Of a DNA stretch of 10,087 bases, positions 1 through 7,759 are shown one piece after another (position 1 is the first letter of the stretch; the number at the start of each line of letters is the position of its first letter). Source of the stretch: Phenylobacterium aquaticum. Its GTDB lineage: Bacteria; Pseudomonadota; Alphaproteobacteria; Caulobacterales; Caulobacteraceae. The notes below the pieces were generated by a model that was not told the DNA's origin, made no database searches, and saw only the letters and a program-made list of their open reading frames with translations. The translations under genes and the position numbers were made by a program. The stretch spans positions 1 through 10,087 of the forward strand of contig NZ_CANCLE010000147.1 in assembly GCF_947378715.1 (NCBI RefSeq), given 5' to 3'.

Positions 1-472
1 CCAGGACGTGGTCGCGGGTGTAGTCGGAATTGGCGATCACCAGGTCGCCGCGGGTCATCACGGCGTTGTACCAGCGCTTCAGGTTGGACTGGGCCTTGTA
101 GACCCCGTGGTAGGTGGCCACGAACGGGGTGCCGGTGGTCCGGGCGGCCCACAGGGCGGCGAAGGCCGGGGCGCGGCTGCGGGCGTGGACCAGGCTCACC
201 TTCTCGCTGCGGATCAGGTCGACCAGCCGGGCGGCGTTGCCCAGCATGACCAGCGGATTCTTGGACTGGACCGGCATCTGGGCCATGCGGCCGCCGTCCG
301 CCTCGAGCCGGGCGGCCATGCGACCGCCCCGGGTGGCGACCAGCGCCTTGCCGCCGGCGCGGACCACGGCTTGGGCCACGTCGATGGTGGTCTGCTCGGC
401 CCCGCCGGTTTCGAGCTCGGGGACGACCTGCAGCAGGGTGAAGTCCGGGGGCAAGGTCACGGGTGCTTGCAT
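1..472 (-). CDS. Family 4 (GT-B) glycosyltransferase, N-terminal part, cut by window edge
   Basis: Probable sugar transferase acting on envelope or exopolysaccharide glycans. Reading the minus strand from the ATG at 470-472 gives 157 open codons that run off the left edge. Residues 13-26 form the first beta strand and glycine-rich turn (LLQVVPELETGGAE, with GGAE at 23-26) typical of the N-terminal Rossmann half of GT4/RfaB-type enzymes. Further family-like segments are HARSRAPAF at 97-105, TYHGVY at 120-125 and VIANSDYTRDH at 145-155. The nucleotide-sugar-binding C-terminal half, with its E-x7-E motif, lies outside the window, so donor and acceptor cannot be named. There is no signal peptide. 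No good Shine-Dalgarno is visible before the start. It is divergent from the hydrolase gene with only 31 bp between starts. The fold is fairly certain; the substrate is unknown. Confidence 0.85.
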   Translation of the reverse strand, partial: MQAPVTLPPDFTLLQVVPELETGGAEQTTIDVAQAVVRAGGKALVATRGGRMAARLEADGGRMAQMPVQSKNPLVMLGNAARLVDLIRSEKVSLVHARSRAPAFAALWAARTTGTPFVATYHGVYKAQSNLKRWYNAVMTRGDLVIANSDYTRDHVL

Positions 473-503
473 AAACGACCCACGGATGAGGTAAAGCGGG
501 GCG

Positions 504-1253
504 ATGCAGGAAGACGCGGGATTCCTCGATCGACCGGACGGCGAGCGGCTGGCCTGGCGCCGGGTGGCGGGCTCTGGCCCGACCTTCGTCTGGCTGGGCG
601 GCTTCCGGTCGGACATGGCTGGATCCAAGGCGCAGGCCCTGGCCGAATGGGCCGCCGCGACCGGCCGGGCCTATGTGCGCTTCGACTATTTCGGCCATGG
701 GGAATCGAGCGGCGCCTTCGAACGCGGGACCATCACCCGCTGGCGCGAGGACGCCCTGGCCGTGCTGGACGCCCTGACCGAGGGCCCGCTGGTCCTGGTC
801 GGCTCGTCCATGGGCGGCTGGATCTCGTGCCTGGCGGCCGTGGTCCGCGCCGACCGCATCGCCGGCCTGGTGCTGATCGCGCCGGCCGCCGACTTCACCA
901 GCGCGCTGATGGCCCCGGAAATGACCGCCGCCGATCGCCAGGCCCTGGAGGCGACAGGCGTCTGGCTGCGCCCGTCCGACTATGGCGATCCCTATCCGAT
1001 CAGCCGCAGCCTGCTGGAGGACGGCGCCCGATGGACCATCCTGCCGGGGCCGGTCCCGGTCACCGCCCCGGTGCGCATCCTGCAGGGCGGCGCCGATCCG
1101 GACGTGCCCTGGCCCCACGCCCTGGCGCTCGCCCAGGCCCTGGCCAGCGAGGATCTGGTCTTCAGCCTGATCAAGGACGGCGACCATCGGCTGTCGCGAC
1201 CCCAGGACCTGGCCCGACTGATCGCCGCGGCCGAGGAACTGGCGCGGGGCTGA
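504..1253 (+). CDS. Alpha/beta hydrolase (serine esterase/thioesterase type)
   Basis: A 249-residue single-domain alpha/beta hydrolase with no signal peptide or membrane segment, so probably cytoplasmic. The catalytic triad is readable. The nucleophile elbow is GSSMGG at 100-105 (Ser102). The acid is likely Asp198 in GGADPDVPW. The histidine is His228 in GDHRLS. An RFDYFGHGESSG segment at 59-70 is the strand and loop that usually precede the elbow. The compact size, the GSSMGGW elbow and the DHR ending resemble the ABHD10-like acyl-thioesterase/esterase group, but that subfamily is from memory and the substrate is unknown. The ATG at 504 is chosen because GAGG lies about 11 nt upstream and the divergent glycosyltransferase starts just beyond. 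No neighbour points to a pathway. Confidence 0.88.
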   Translation: MQEDAGFLDRPDGERLAWRRVAGSGPTFVWLGGFRSDMAGSKAQALAEWAAATGRAYVRFDYFGHGESSGAFERGTITRWREDALAVLDALTEGPLVLVGSSMGGWISCLAAVVRADRIAGLVLIAPAADFTSALMAPEMTAADRQALEATGVWLRPSDYGDPYPISRSLLEDGARWTILPGPVPVTAPVRILQGGADPDVPWPHALALAQALASEDLVFSLIKDGDHRLSRPQDLARLIAAAEELARG

Positions 1254-1442
1254 GCATGGCGAGCCGCCGAGTTGTGACAGCGTTGTCCCACTCTCAAGGG
1301 TCGTCAATCTGCCGAATTAACCTCAAATTGGTGACAGTAATCGGGAATGCGCGACCGTCTTTTGCTGGGTGAAAACAACGCACCCGCGCTAGAATTATCG
1401 CCTCGTTATCGAATCGAGCGCGAAACTGACCCCGGAAAACTG
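1254..1442 (+). promoter_or_regulatory. Non-coding leader/promoter region of the hybrid kinase gene
   Basis: This 189-bp stretch between the hydrolase stop and the kinase start is visibly more AT-rich than the flanking genes and has no convincing coding signal. It holds two near-copies of TTG(G)TGACAG, at about 1272-1280 and 1328-1337. It also holds a short hairpin (GGGTG 1367-1371, CACCC 1381-1385) and a TAGAAT hexamer near 1390 that could be a -10 element. I could not pair a convincing -35 with it. The kinase promoter must lie here or further upstream; the exact site is not called. Confidence 0.45.
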
Positions 1443-3893
1443 ATGAACAATTCAACGGGATCAGACGCGGGGATCGGCGAGGCGCCGCAGGCCAGACCGG
1501 CCTCGCGGCTGCCCTATGGCATGACCGGCGAAGAGCCGGTGTTCGAACGCGTTTCGGCCCTGACCTCGGCGCTGTTCGGCCGGGTCTATGTCAGCATCGT
1601 CATCGTCTCGCCGGGCGCCGTCTGGCGCAGCATCGACCCCGAGGGTCGATTGATCCTTGGCACGCCGTTCGCTGATCCGGTCACCGCCTCCGGCCGATCC
1701 ATGTGGCTGGAGGACGTGCGCCTTGATCCCGGCCTGGGCGACCACCCCTTGGTCAGCGGCCCGCCCTATGTCCGGTTCGCCGCCGCTGCTCCGATCCAGT
1801 TGGCGAACGGTGCGGTGCAGGGCGCCCTGGCCATCACGGGTCCGGAAACCCGGGCGCTCGACCCCCTGCTGCTGGCCAATCTGGAGCGGCTTGCGGCGAT
1901 GATCGCCGATGAATGTGATCGCGCCCGCACCGCCCAGCAACTCCGCGCCCAGGAAGCCGCTGTCCGCCAGGATCGACTTGTCCAGGCGGTGTTCTCCCGC
2001 GCGGCGCCGGCCTCGATCGTCATGACCGACCGGAACCTGCGGGTGCTGAACGCCAGCCAGCGGTTCCTCGACGCCATCCCCATGTCCCTCGACGAGGCCG
2101 TTGGCCGCAGCATCGAGGACCTGGTCCCCACCTATCACGCGCGGTTCGCCAGCTTCCTGGACCGCTGCCTGGCCGGCGAATCGATCGTCGCTGAGCGGGT
2201 CTGCGTGCCCACCCGCCGGGGCGGCGTGGTCTGGCTCAGGGCGGAGCTCACCCCCTGGCTGGAGGCTGATGGCGAGATCGGCGGCCTGATCAGCGCCACC
2301 AGCAACATCACCGACCTGGTCGAGGCCCTGGAGCGCTCGGAGCGCTCGGAGCAGCGGCTCAGCCTGGCCGCCTCGATCGCGGACCTTCACGTCTGGGAAC
2401 TGGACTATGTCCACCGCACCCTGACCGAGGCCGGCGCCCCCCAGACCCTGTTCGGCCGCAGCTTCACCTTCGACGAACTGGTCGCCGACACCAACATCAC
2501 CATCGACCCGCGCGACCGCGCCCGGATCGAGGACGAGTGGTCGCAGGCGGTGATTGAGGACCGTCCCTATTTCCCCGAGTACCGGGTGGCGCGCGACGAC
2601 GGCCGGGAGGTCTGGGCCGCTTGCACCGTCAAGCTGGTGAAGAACGAGGAGGGCGACCCGATCCGGCTGGTCGGGGCCATGCTGAACATCACCGACCGCA
2701 AGCTGGCCGAGACCGCGCTGCTGCAGGCCAAGGAAGAGGCCGAAGCCGCCAACCGCGCCAAGTCGACCTTCCTGGCCACCATGAGCCACGAGATCCGCAC
2801 CCCGCTGAACGGGGTGCTCGGCATGGCCCAGGTCATGGCCGCCGACGCCCTGTCGCCAGCCCAGCGCGAGCGGCTGCAGGTGATCCGCCAGTCCGGGGAG
2901 AGCCTGCTGGCCATCCTCAATGACGTGCTGGACCTCTCCAAGATCGAGGCCGGCAAGCTGGAGCTCGAGGAGATCGAGTTCGACCTCGACGAGATCGCCC
3001 GCGGCGCCCATGCCGCCTTCCTGGCGGTCGCCGAAGGCAAGGGCCTGGCCTTCGACCTCGTCATCGATCCGGAGGCCCAGGGCCAGTACCAGGGCGACGC
3101 CACCCGCCTGAAGCAGGTGCTGTACAATCTCATTTCCAACGGCCTGAAATTCACCGAGCGCGGCCAGGTGGCCGTGCGGCTCGCCCGGGCCGAGGGCGCT
3201 CTGACCCTCACCGTGACCGACACCGGCGTCGGCATCGCGCCGGAGCGATTGGCGATGCTGTTCGACAAGTTCGAGCAAGGCGATATCTCGACCACGCGGC
3301 GCTATGGCGGCACCGGCCTGGGATTGTCCATCTGCCGCGAGCTCGCCCAGCTGATGGGGGGCGAGATCGCAGCCGAAAGCACCCTGGGCGCGGGCGCCTG
3401 TTTCACCGTGCGCCTGCCGCTGCCCTATCTCGGCCGTTCGGACCCGGCGGCCTGGGCCGAGCCGGCCGTGGCTGAGACGGAGGACCTGCCGCCGCTGCGC
3501 ATCCTGGCGGCCGAGGACAACCCCGTGAACCGGCTGGTGCTTGGCGCCATGTTGCAGCAGGCCGGGCTGGTCCCGGTGATGGTCGGCGACGGAGCCGAGG
3601 CCGTGGACCTGTGGCGGCGCGAGTCCTGGGACCTGATCCTGATGGACGTCCAGATGCCGGGCATGGACGGCCCGACCGCCACGCGCCTGATCCGCGCCGA
3701 GGAGGCGGCGGGCGGCCGCACTCGCACCCCGATCATCGCCCTGACCGCCAACGCCATGTCGCACCAGGTGTCGGAATATCTGCAGGCGGGCATGGACGAC
3801 TTCGTCGCCAAGCCGATGGAGGTGGCCCTGCTGTTCCGGGCCATCGAGCGGGTGTTGGACGCCGCCGAGTCGCAGGATCGCGCCTGCGCCTGA
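1443..3893 (+). CDS. Cytoplasmic hybrid sensor histidine kinase (GAF-PAS-PAS-HisKA-HATPase-REC)
   Basis: An 816-residue hybrid kinase expected to sense an internal signal, autophosphorylate on histidine, and pass phosphate to its own receiver and on to a separate HPt protein. Order: GAF about 35-165, PAS about 177-292, a short coiled linker, PAS/PAC about 308-420, coiled linker 420-440, HisKA with ATMSHEIRTPLNG (His449), HATPase about 550-662 with N566 (NLISNG), D593 (DTGVGI) and the YGGTGLGLSI glycine box near 622, then receiver about 686-805. The receiver has the acidic pair E691/D692, phospho-acceptor D735 (LMDVQMPGMDG), T768 and K790, so all core residues are present. No membrane segment or signal peptide is seen. 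The frame is open from an ATG at 1347, but the ATG at 1443 has GGAAA 4 nt upstream and the 32 residues before it look non-protein-like. No response regulator or HPt is adjacent, so it is an orphan here. The ligand is unknown. Confidence 0.93.
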   Translation: MNNSTGSDAGIGEAPQARPASRLPYGMTGEEPVFERVSALTSALFGRVYVSIVIVSPGAVWRSIDPEGRLILGTPFADPVTASGRSMWLEDVRLDPGLGDHPLVSGPPYVRFAAAAPIQLANGAVQGALAITGPETRALDPLLLANLERLAAMIADECDRARTAQQLRAQEAAVRQDRLVQAVFSRAAPASIVMTDRNLRVLNASQRFLDAIPMSLDEAVGRSIEDLVPTYHARFASFLDRCLAGESIVAERVCVPTRRGGVVWLRAELTPWLEADGEIGGLISATSNITDLVEALERSERSEQRLSLAASIADLHVWELDYVHRTLTEAGAPQTLFGRSFTFDELVADTNITIDPRDRARIEDEWSQAVIEDRPYFPEYRVARDDGREVWAACTVKLVKNEEGDPIRLVGAMLNITDRKLAETALLQAKEEAEAANRAKSTFLATMSHEIRTPLNGVLGMAQVMAADALSPAQRERLQVIRQSGESLLAILNDVLDLSKIEAGKLELEEIEFDLDEIARGAHAAFLAVAEGKGLAFDLVIDPEAQGQYQGDATRLKQVLYNLISNGLKFTERGQVAVRLARAEGALTLTVTDTGVGIAPERLAMLFDKFEQGDISTTRRYGGTGLGLSICRELAQLMGGEIAAESTLGAGACFTVRLPLPYLGRSDPAAWAEPAVAETEDLPPLRILAAEDNPVNRLVLGAMLQQAGLVPVMVGDGAEAVDLWRRESWDLILMDVQMPGMDGPTATRLIRAEEAAGGRTRTPIIALTANAMSHQVSEYLQAGMDDFVAKPMEVALLFRAIERVLDAAESQDRACA

Positions 3894-4754
3894 TCAGCCG
3901 CCGGCCGCCAGGATCGCCGCCAGGCCTTCGCGATAGCTGGGATAGGCGGGCCGCCAGCCGAGCTCGCCCTTGGCGCGGGCGTTGGAGACCCGCTTGGTCT
4001 CGGCGTAGAATCGCCGGGCCTGGGGTCGCAACGCCTCCAGGTCCAGGGGCTCCTCCGGCGGAACCGGCAGGTTCAGGAGCCGGGCGGCATAGGCCACGAC
4101 TTCGCTGTTGGGCGCCGGTTCGTCATCGCACAGATTGTAGATCCCGCCCGGGCGTGGCCGGGCGATGGAGGCGGCCAGGCCGGCGGCCAGGTCGTCCACA
4201 TGGATGCGGCTGAACACCTGGCCCGGCGCCGCCACCCGCCGCGCGCGGCCGTCGCGGGCGCGGTCCAGGGTCGAGCGGCCAGGGCCATAGATGCCGGGCA
4301 GGCGGTGGACGGTGATGGTCAGGCCCATGCCGCGGGCGACATCCAGCCAGTCACGTTCGGCGCCGACGCGGCGCGCGCCCTCGACCGATTGGGCGGCCAG
4401 GCGGCTGTCCTCGAACACCCAGCGCCCGCCTCGGTCGCCATAGACCCCGGTGGTGGAGAGGTAGCCGATCCAGTCCGGAAAGGCCCCGGTCCGCGCCAGG
4501 GCTGGAACCAGGACGGGCAGGGCGGGACAGCCGTCCGGCCTGGGCGGGGCGGTGATCAGTATGGCCTGTGCCCCGGCGATCGCCGCGTCGAGGGCGGCTA
4601 GATCATCAAGCGGGACCGCCGCCACGCCCTGAGCGGTCAGGCGGGCCGGATCAGCCCCTGGCCGCAGGGAGGCCGAGACCTCCCAGCCCAGCGGCGCCAG
4701 GCGCCGATGCAGGGCCTGGCCGCTGAACCCATGGCCGAAGACGAAGAGCTTCAC
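3894..4754 (-). CDS. NAD(P)-binding atypical SDR / nucleotide-sugar epimerase-like protein (YeeZ type)
   Basis: A 286-residue Rossmann protein of the atypical/extended SDR superfamily. The dinucleotide motif GHGFSGQ (G7, G9, G12) sits at the extreme N-terminus. The segments YLSTTGVYGD (98-107), HRLPGIYGPGR (150-160), FSRIHVDDLA (181-190) and GIYNLCDDEP (204-213) follow the layout of YeeZ-like proteins annotated as NAD-dependent epimerase/dehydratase. The usual YxxxK active-site pair is not seen between the STT and GIYGPGR segments, so it may not be a standard epimerase. The start is GTG at 4752-4754, supported by GGAGG (4760-4764 on this strand) 5 nt upstream. It lies 23 nt downstream of galU and is probably co-transcribed with it, which suggests a nucleotide-sugar or envelope role. 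Its stop abuts the convergent kinase stop. Family is good; substrate is unknown. Confidence 0.85.
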   Translation of the reverse strand: MKLFVFGHGFSGQALHRRLAPLGWEVSASLRPGADPARLTAQGVAAVPLDDLAALDAAIAGAQAILITAPPRPDGCPALPVLVPALARTGAFPDWIGYLSTTGVYGDRGGRWVFEDSRLAAQSVEGARRVGAERDWLDVARGMGLTITVHRLPGIYGPGRSTLDRARDGRARRVAAPGQVFSRIHVDDLAAGLAASIARPRPGGIYNLCDDEPAPNSEVVAYAARLLNLPVPPEEPLDLEALRPQARRFYAETKRVSNARAKGELGWRPAYPSYREGLAAILAAGG

Positions 4755-4759
4755 ATGCG

Positions 4760-4764
4760 CCTCC
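4760..4764 (-). promoter_or_regulatory. Shine-Dalgarno that fixes the GTG start of the SDR gene
   Basis: A perfect GGAGG on the minus strand lies 5 nt before the GTG at 4752-4754. It is the best ribosome-binding site in the galU-SDR gap. An ATG 2 nt upstream of the GTG is in another frame and is not used. Confidence 0.75.
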
Positions 4765-4777
4765 GCCGGTTCGGCCG

Positions 4778-5647
4778 CTAGAGCAGGCCCTGAATCGCCG
4801 CCCGCGCCGCGCCGCCCAGGTCAGGGTGGGCGAGGGCGAAGGCGATATTGGCGCGCAGCAGGCCGATCTTGTCGCCGCAGTCATAGGTGACGCCGTCATA
4901 TTCCAGGGCGTGGAAGCTCTGCAGCTTCATCAGCTCGGCCATGGAATCGGTCAGCTGGATCTCGCCGCCCGCGCCCCGGCCCTGGGTCTCCAGCAGCTCG
5001 AAGATCTCGGGCTGCAGGATGTAGCGGCCGGAGATGAACAGGTTCGAGGGCTCGGTCCCCAGCGGCGGCTTCTCGACCATGCCGGTCATGCGGTTCAGCC
5101 GGCCTTCGCGACCGTCCAGGGCCACGATGCCATATTTGTGGGTCTCGCCCTCGGGGGCCGGCTCGACGGCGATGATGTTGCCGCCGACCTGCTCATAGGC
5201 GGCCACGCACTGGGCCAGGGCCGGAGGGCCGGCCATCATCAGCATGTCGGGCAGCATGACCGCGAAGGGCTCGTCGCCGATGATGTCGCGGGCGCACCAG
5301 ACCGCGTGGCCGAGGCCCAGGGGGGCCATCTGGCGCACGAAACTCATGGCGCCGGGCTTGGGCAGGTCACGGCGAACCTCGGCCAGGATTTCGTCCTTGC
5401 CCTTGGCGGCCAGCGCACCCTCGATCTCCGGATTGGAGTCGAAATATTCCTCGATGGCGCCCTGGCCACGGCCGGTGATGAAGACGATGTGCTCGATGCC
5501 GGCGGCGCGCGCCTCCTCGACCACATAGGACAGGATCGGACGATCGAAGACGTTCAGCATGTTCTTCGGCGTGGTCTTGGCGCCCGGCAGAACTCGGGTC
5601 CCCAGGCCAGCCACCGGCAGCACAGCTTTGCGTACGCGCTTCGTCAT
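4778..5647 (-). CDS. galU: UTP--glucose-1-phosphate uridylyltransferase
   Basis: Makes UDP-glucose and pyrophosphate from UTP and glucose-1-phosphate in the cytoplasm, supplying envelope glycans and UDP-glucuronate synthesis by Ugd. The 289-residue product matches the usual GalU length of about 290-300. Visible motifs: the nucleotide loop AGLGTRVLP (13-21), the substrate loop GAKTTPKNML (22-31), YVVEEARAAGI (41-51), GLGHAVWCA (111-119), LPDML with D134, VEKPPLGTEPSNLFISGRY (191-209) and GEIQLTD (228-234). The substrate loop reads PKNML where PKEML is usual. The ATG at 5645-5647 is chosen over an in-frame GTG at 5663-5665 because GGAGG lies 5 nt upstream of it, inside the would-be longer reading. 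It lies downstream of glmS on the same strand and upstream of the SDR gene. Confidence 0.95.
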   Translation of the reverse strand: MTKRVRKAVLPVAGLGTRVLPGAKTTPKNMLNVFDRPILSYVVEEARAAGIEHIVFITGRGQGAIEEYFDSNPEIEGALAAKGKDEILAEVRRDLPKPGAMSFVRQMAPLGLGHAVWCARDIIGDEPFAVMLPDMLMMAGPPALAQCVAAYEQVGGNIIAVEPAPEGETHKYGIVALDGREGRLNRMTGMVEKPPLGTEPSNLFISGRYILQPEIFELLETQGRGAGGEIQLTDSMAELMKLQSFHALEYDGVTYDCGDKIGLLRANIAFALAHPDLGGAARAAIQGLL

Positions 5648-5679
5648 TCGGCCCTCCAGGATCACTCCTGCCTAGAGGA

Positions 5680-5703
5680 GCCCGAATGGGAAATCCATCG
5701 GGC
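5680..5703 (-). repeat. Hairpin in the galU 5' leader
   Basis: GCCCGA-TGG pairs with CCA-TCGGGC, with one extra base in one arm and a 5-nt loop. It lies 33-56 nt upstream of the galU ATG. No T-run follows on the minus strand, so it is not a plain terminator. It may stabilise the mRNA or be an operator. Confidence 0.45.
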
Positions 5704-5717
5704 AGGTGTGACGTTCC

Positions 5718-5739
5718 AAAAAAGAGCGGCCGGATACCC
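5718..5739 (-). terminator. Possible weak glmS terminator
   Basis: On the minus strand a short GCGG...CCGC stem with an 8-nt loop is followed by TCTTTTTT, about 55-75 nt past the glmS stop. The stem is only 4 bp. An additional CGCCAA/TTGGCG hairpin sits upstream. It could end glmS transcripts in part, with read-through into galU. Confidence 0.3.
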
Positions 5740-5794
5740 GCGCCAAGTCCTGATTGGCGTGCGATCCCGCCGCGAGAGCCTGACCGCAGGGCGC

Positions 5795-7615
<1,821 letters not shown>

Positions 7616-7759
7616 ATGCCGCAGTCCTTTTGTCCAAGCGTGAAGCCGCGATATGCTTCGAATGCGCGTCGCCTTTAGCATTCGAAAACATGGCGTCGAC
7701 TAAATCTGGGTTTCGGATCGTTTCCACGCGCCGACGCCCACCTCCGAAGAGACCCCTTC
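7616..7759. promoter_or_regulatory. Divergent glmS/glmM regulatory region
   Basis: These 144 bp separate the divergent starts of glmS and glmM and must hold both promoters. The region is less GC-rich than the genes and contains a perfect 9-bp inverted repeat at 7657-7686. I could not identify convincing -35/-10 pairs for either gene. Confidence 0.6.
7657..7686. repeat. Perfect inverted repeat TTCGAATGC-N12-GCATTCGAA, candidate operator
   Basis: The arms at 7657-7665 and 7678-7686 are exact reverse complements with a 12-nt spacer, so the arm centres are 21 bp apart, two helical turns. Each arm contains the palindrome TTCGAA. It sits 42-71 nt upstream of the glmS ATG and 74-103 nt upstream of the glmM ATG. 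This geometry suits a dimeric regulator that controls both amino-sugar genes. It could also form an RNA hairpin in a leader. Function is inferred. Confidence 0.5.

Larger units (their letters stand above)
5648..5794 (-). promoter_or_regulatory. glmS-galU intergenic region with structured galU leader
   Basis: This 147-bp region runs from the glmS stop to the galU ATG, both on the minus strand. From the glmS side it holds a CGCCAA/TTGGCG inverted repeat (5741-5746, 5754-5759), a T6 run on the minus strand (5718-5723), a 9-bp hairpin with one bulge (5680-5703) and then the galU ribosome-binding site (GGAGG, 5653-5657). A short CTCCT/AGGAG pair just before the ribosome-binding site could compete with it. 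A galU promoter could lie around the T6 run, but I cannot assign -35/-10 elements. Confidence 0.4.

Noticed and set aside
1317..1331. Possible CtrA box (TTAA-N7-TTAA) before the kinase gene
   Set aside because: The first half matches, but the second half reads TTGG, so only two of four bases fit.
8..1372. 454-codon plus-strand frame over the glycosyltransferase and hydrolase
   Set aside because: It is antisense to the first gene and out of frame with the second. It is rich in G, P and R with no domain.
1347..1442. N-terminal extension of the kinase from the ATG at 1347
   Set aside because: There is no ribosome-binding site at proper spacing, the 32 residues are not domain-like, and the DNA has the AT-richer look of a leader. 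The ATG at 1443 is better supported.
2329..2352. Tandem GAGCGCTCG repeat in the kinase gene
   Set aside because: It encodes an ERSERSE stretch of the coiled linker between PAS domains. It is two short units only, with nothing to suggest a variable repeat.
1461..3764. 767-codon open frame on the minus strand inside the kinase gene
   Set aside because: It is antisense to a complete, motif-rich kinase. The translation is rich in G, H, D, Q and R with no domain. Long antisense frames are expected from third-position GC bias.
4778..4796. Second copy of the CTAGAGC repeat with a nearby GAATC at the galU end
   Set aside because: The heptamer is formed by the last codons and stop of galU, and no matching downstream arm is present.
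7616..7681. Upstream extension of glmS to 7681
   Set aside because: GlmS needs Cys as residue 2 for its glutaminase activity, so the ATG at 7615 is the start.
7616..7759. glmS ribozyme or riboswitch upstream of glmS
   Set aside because: The region is only 144 bp, shared with a divergent gene, and shows none of the ribozyme's features. The ribozyme is typical of Gram-positive bacteria.
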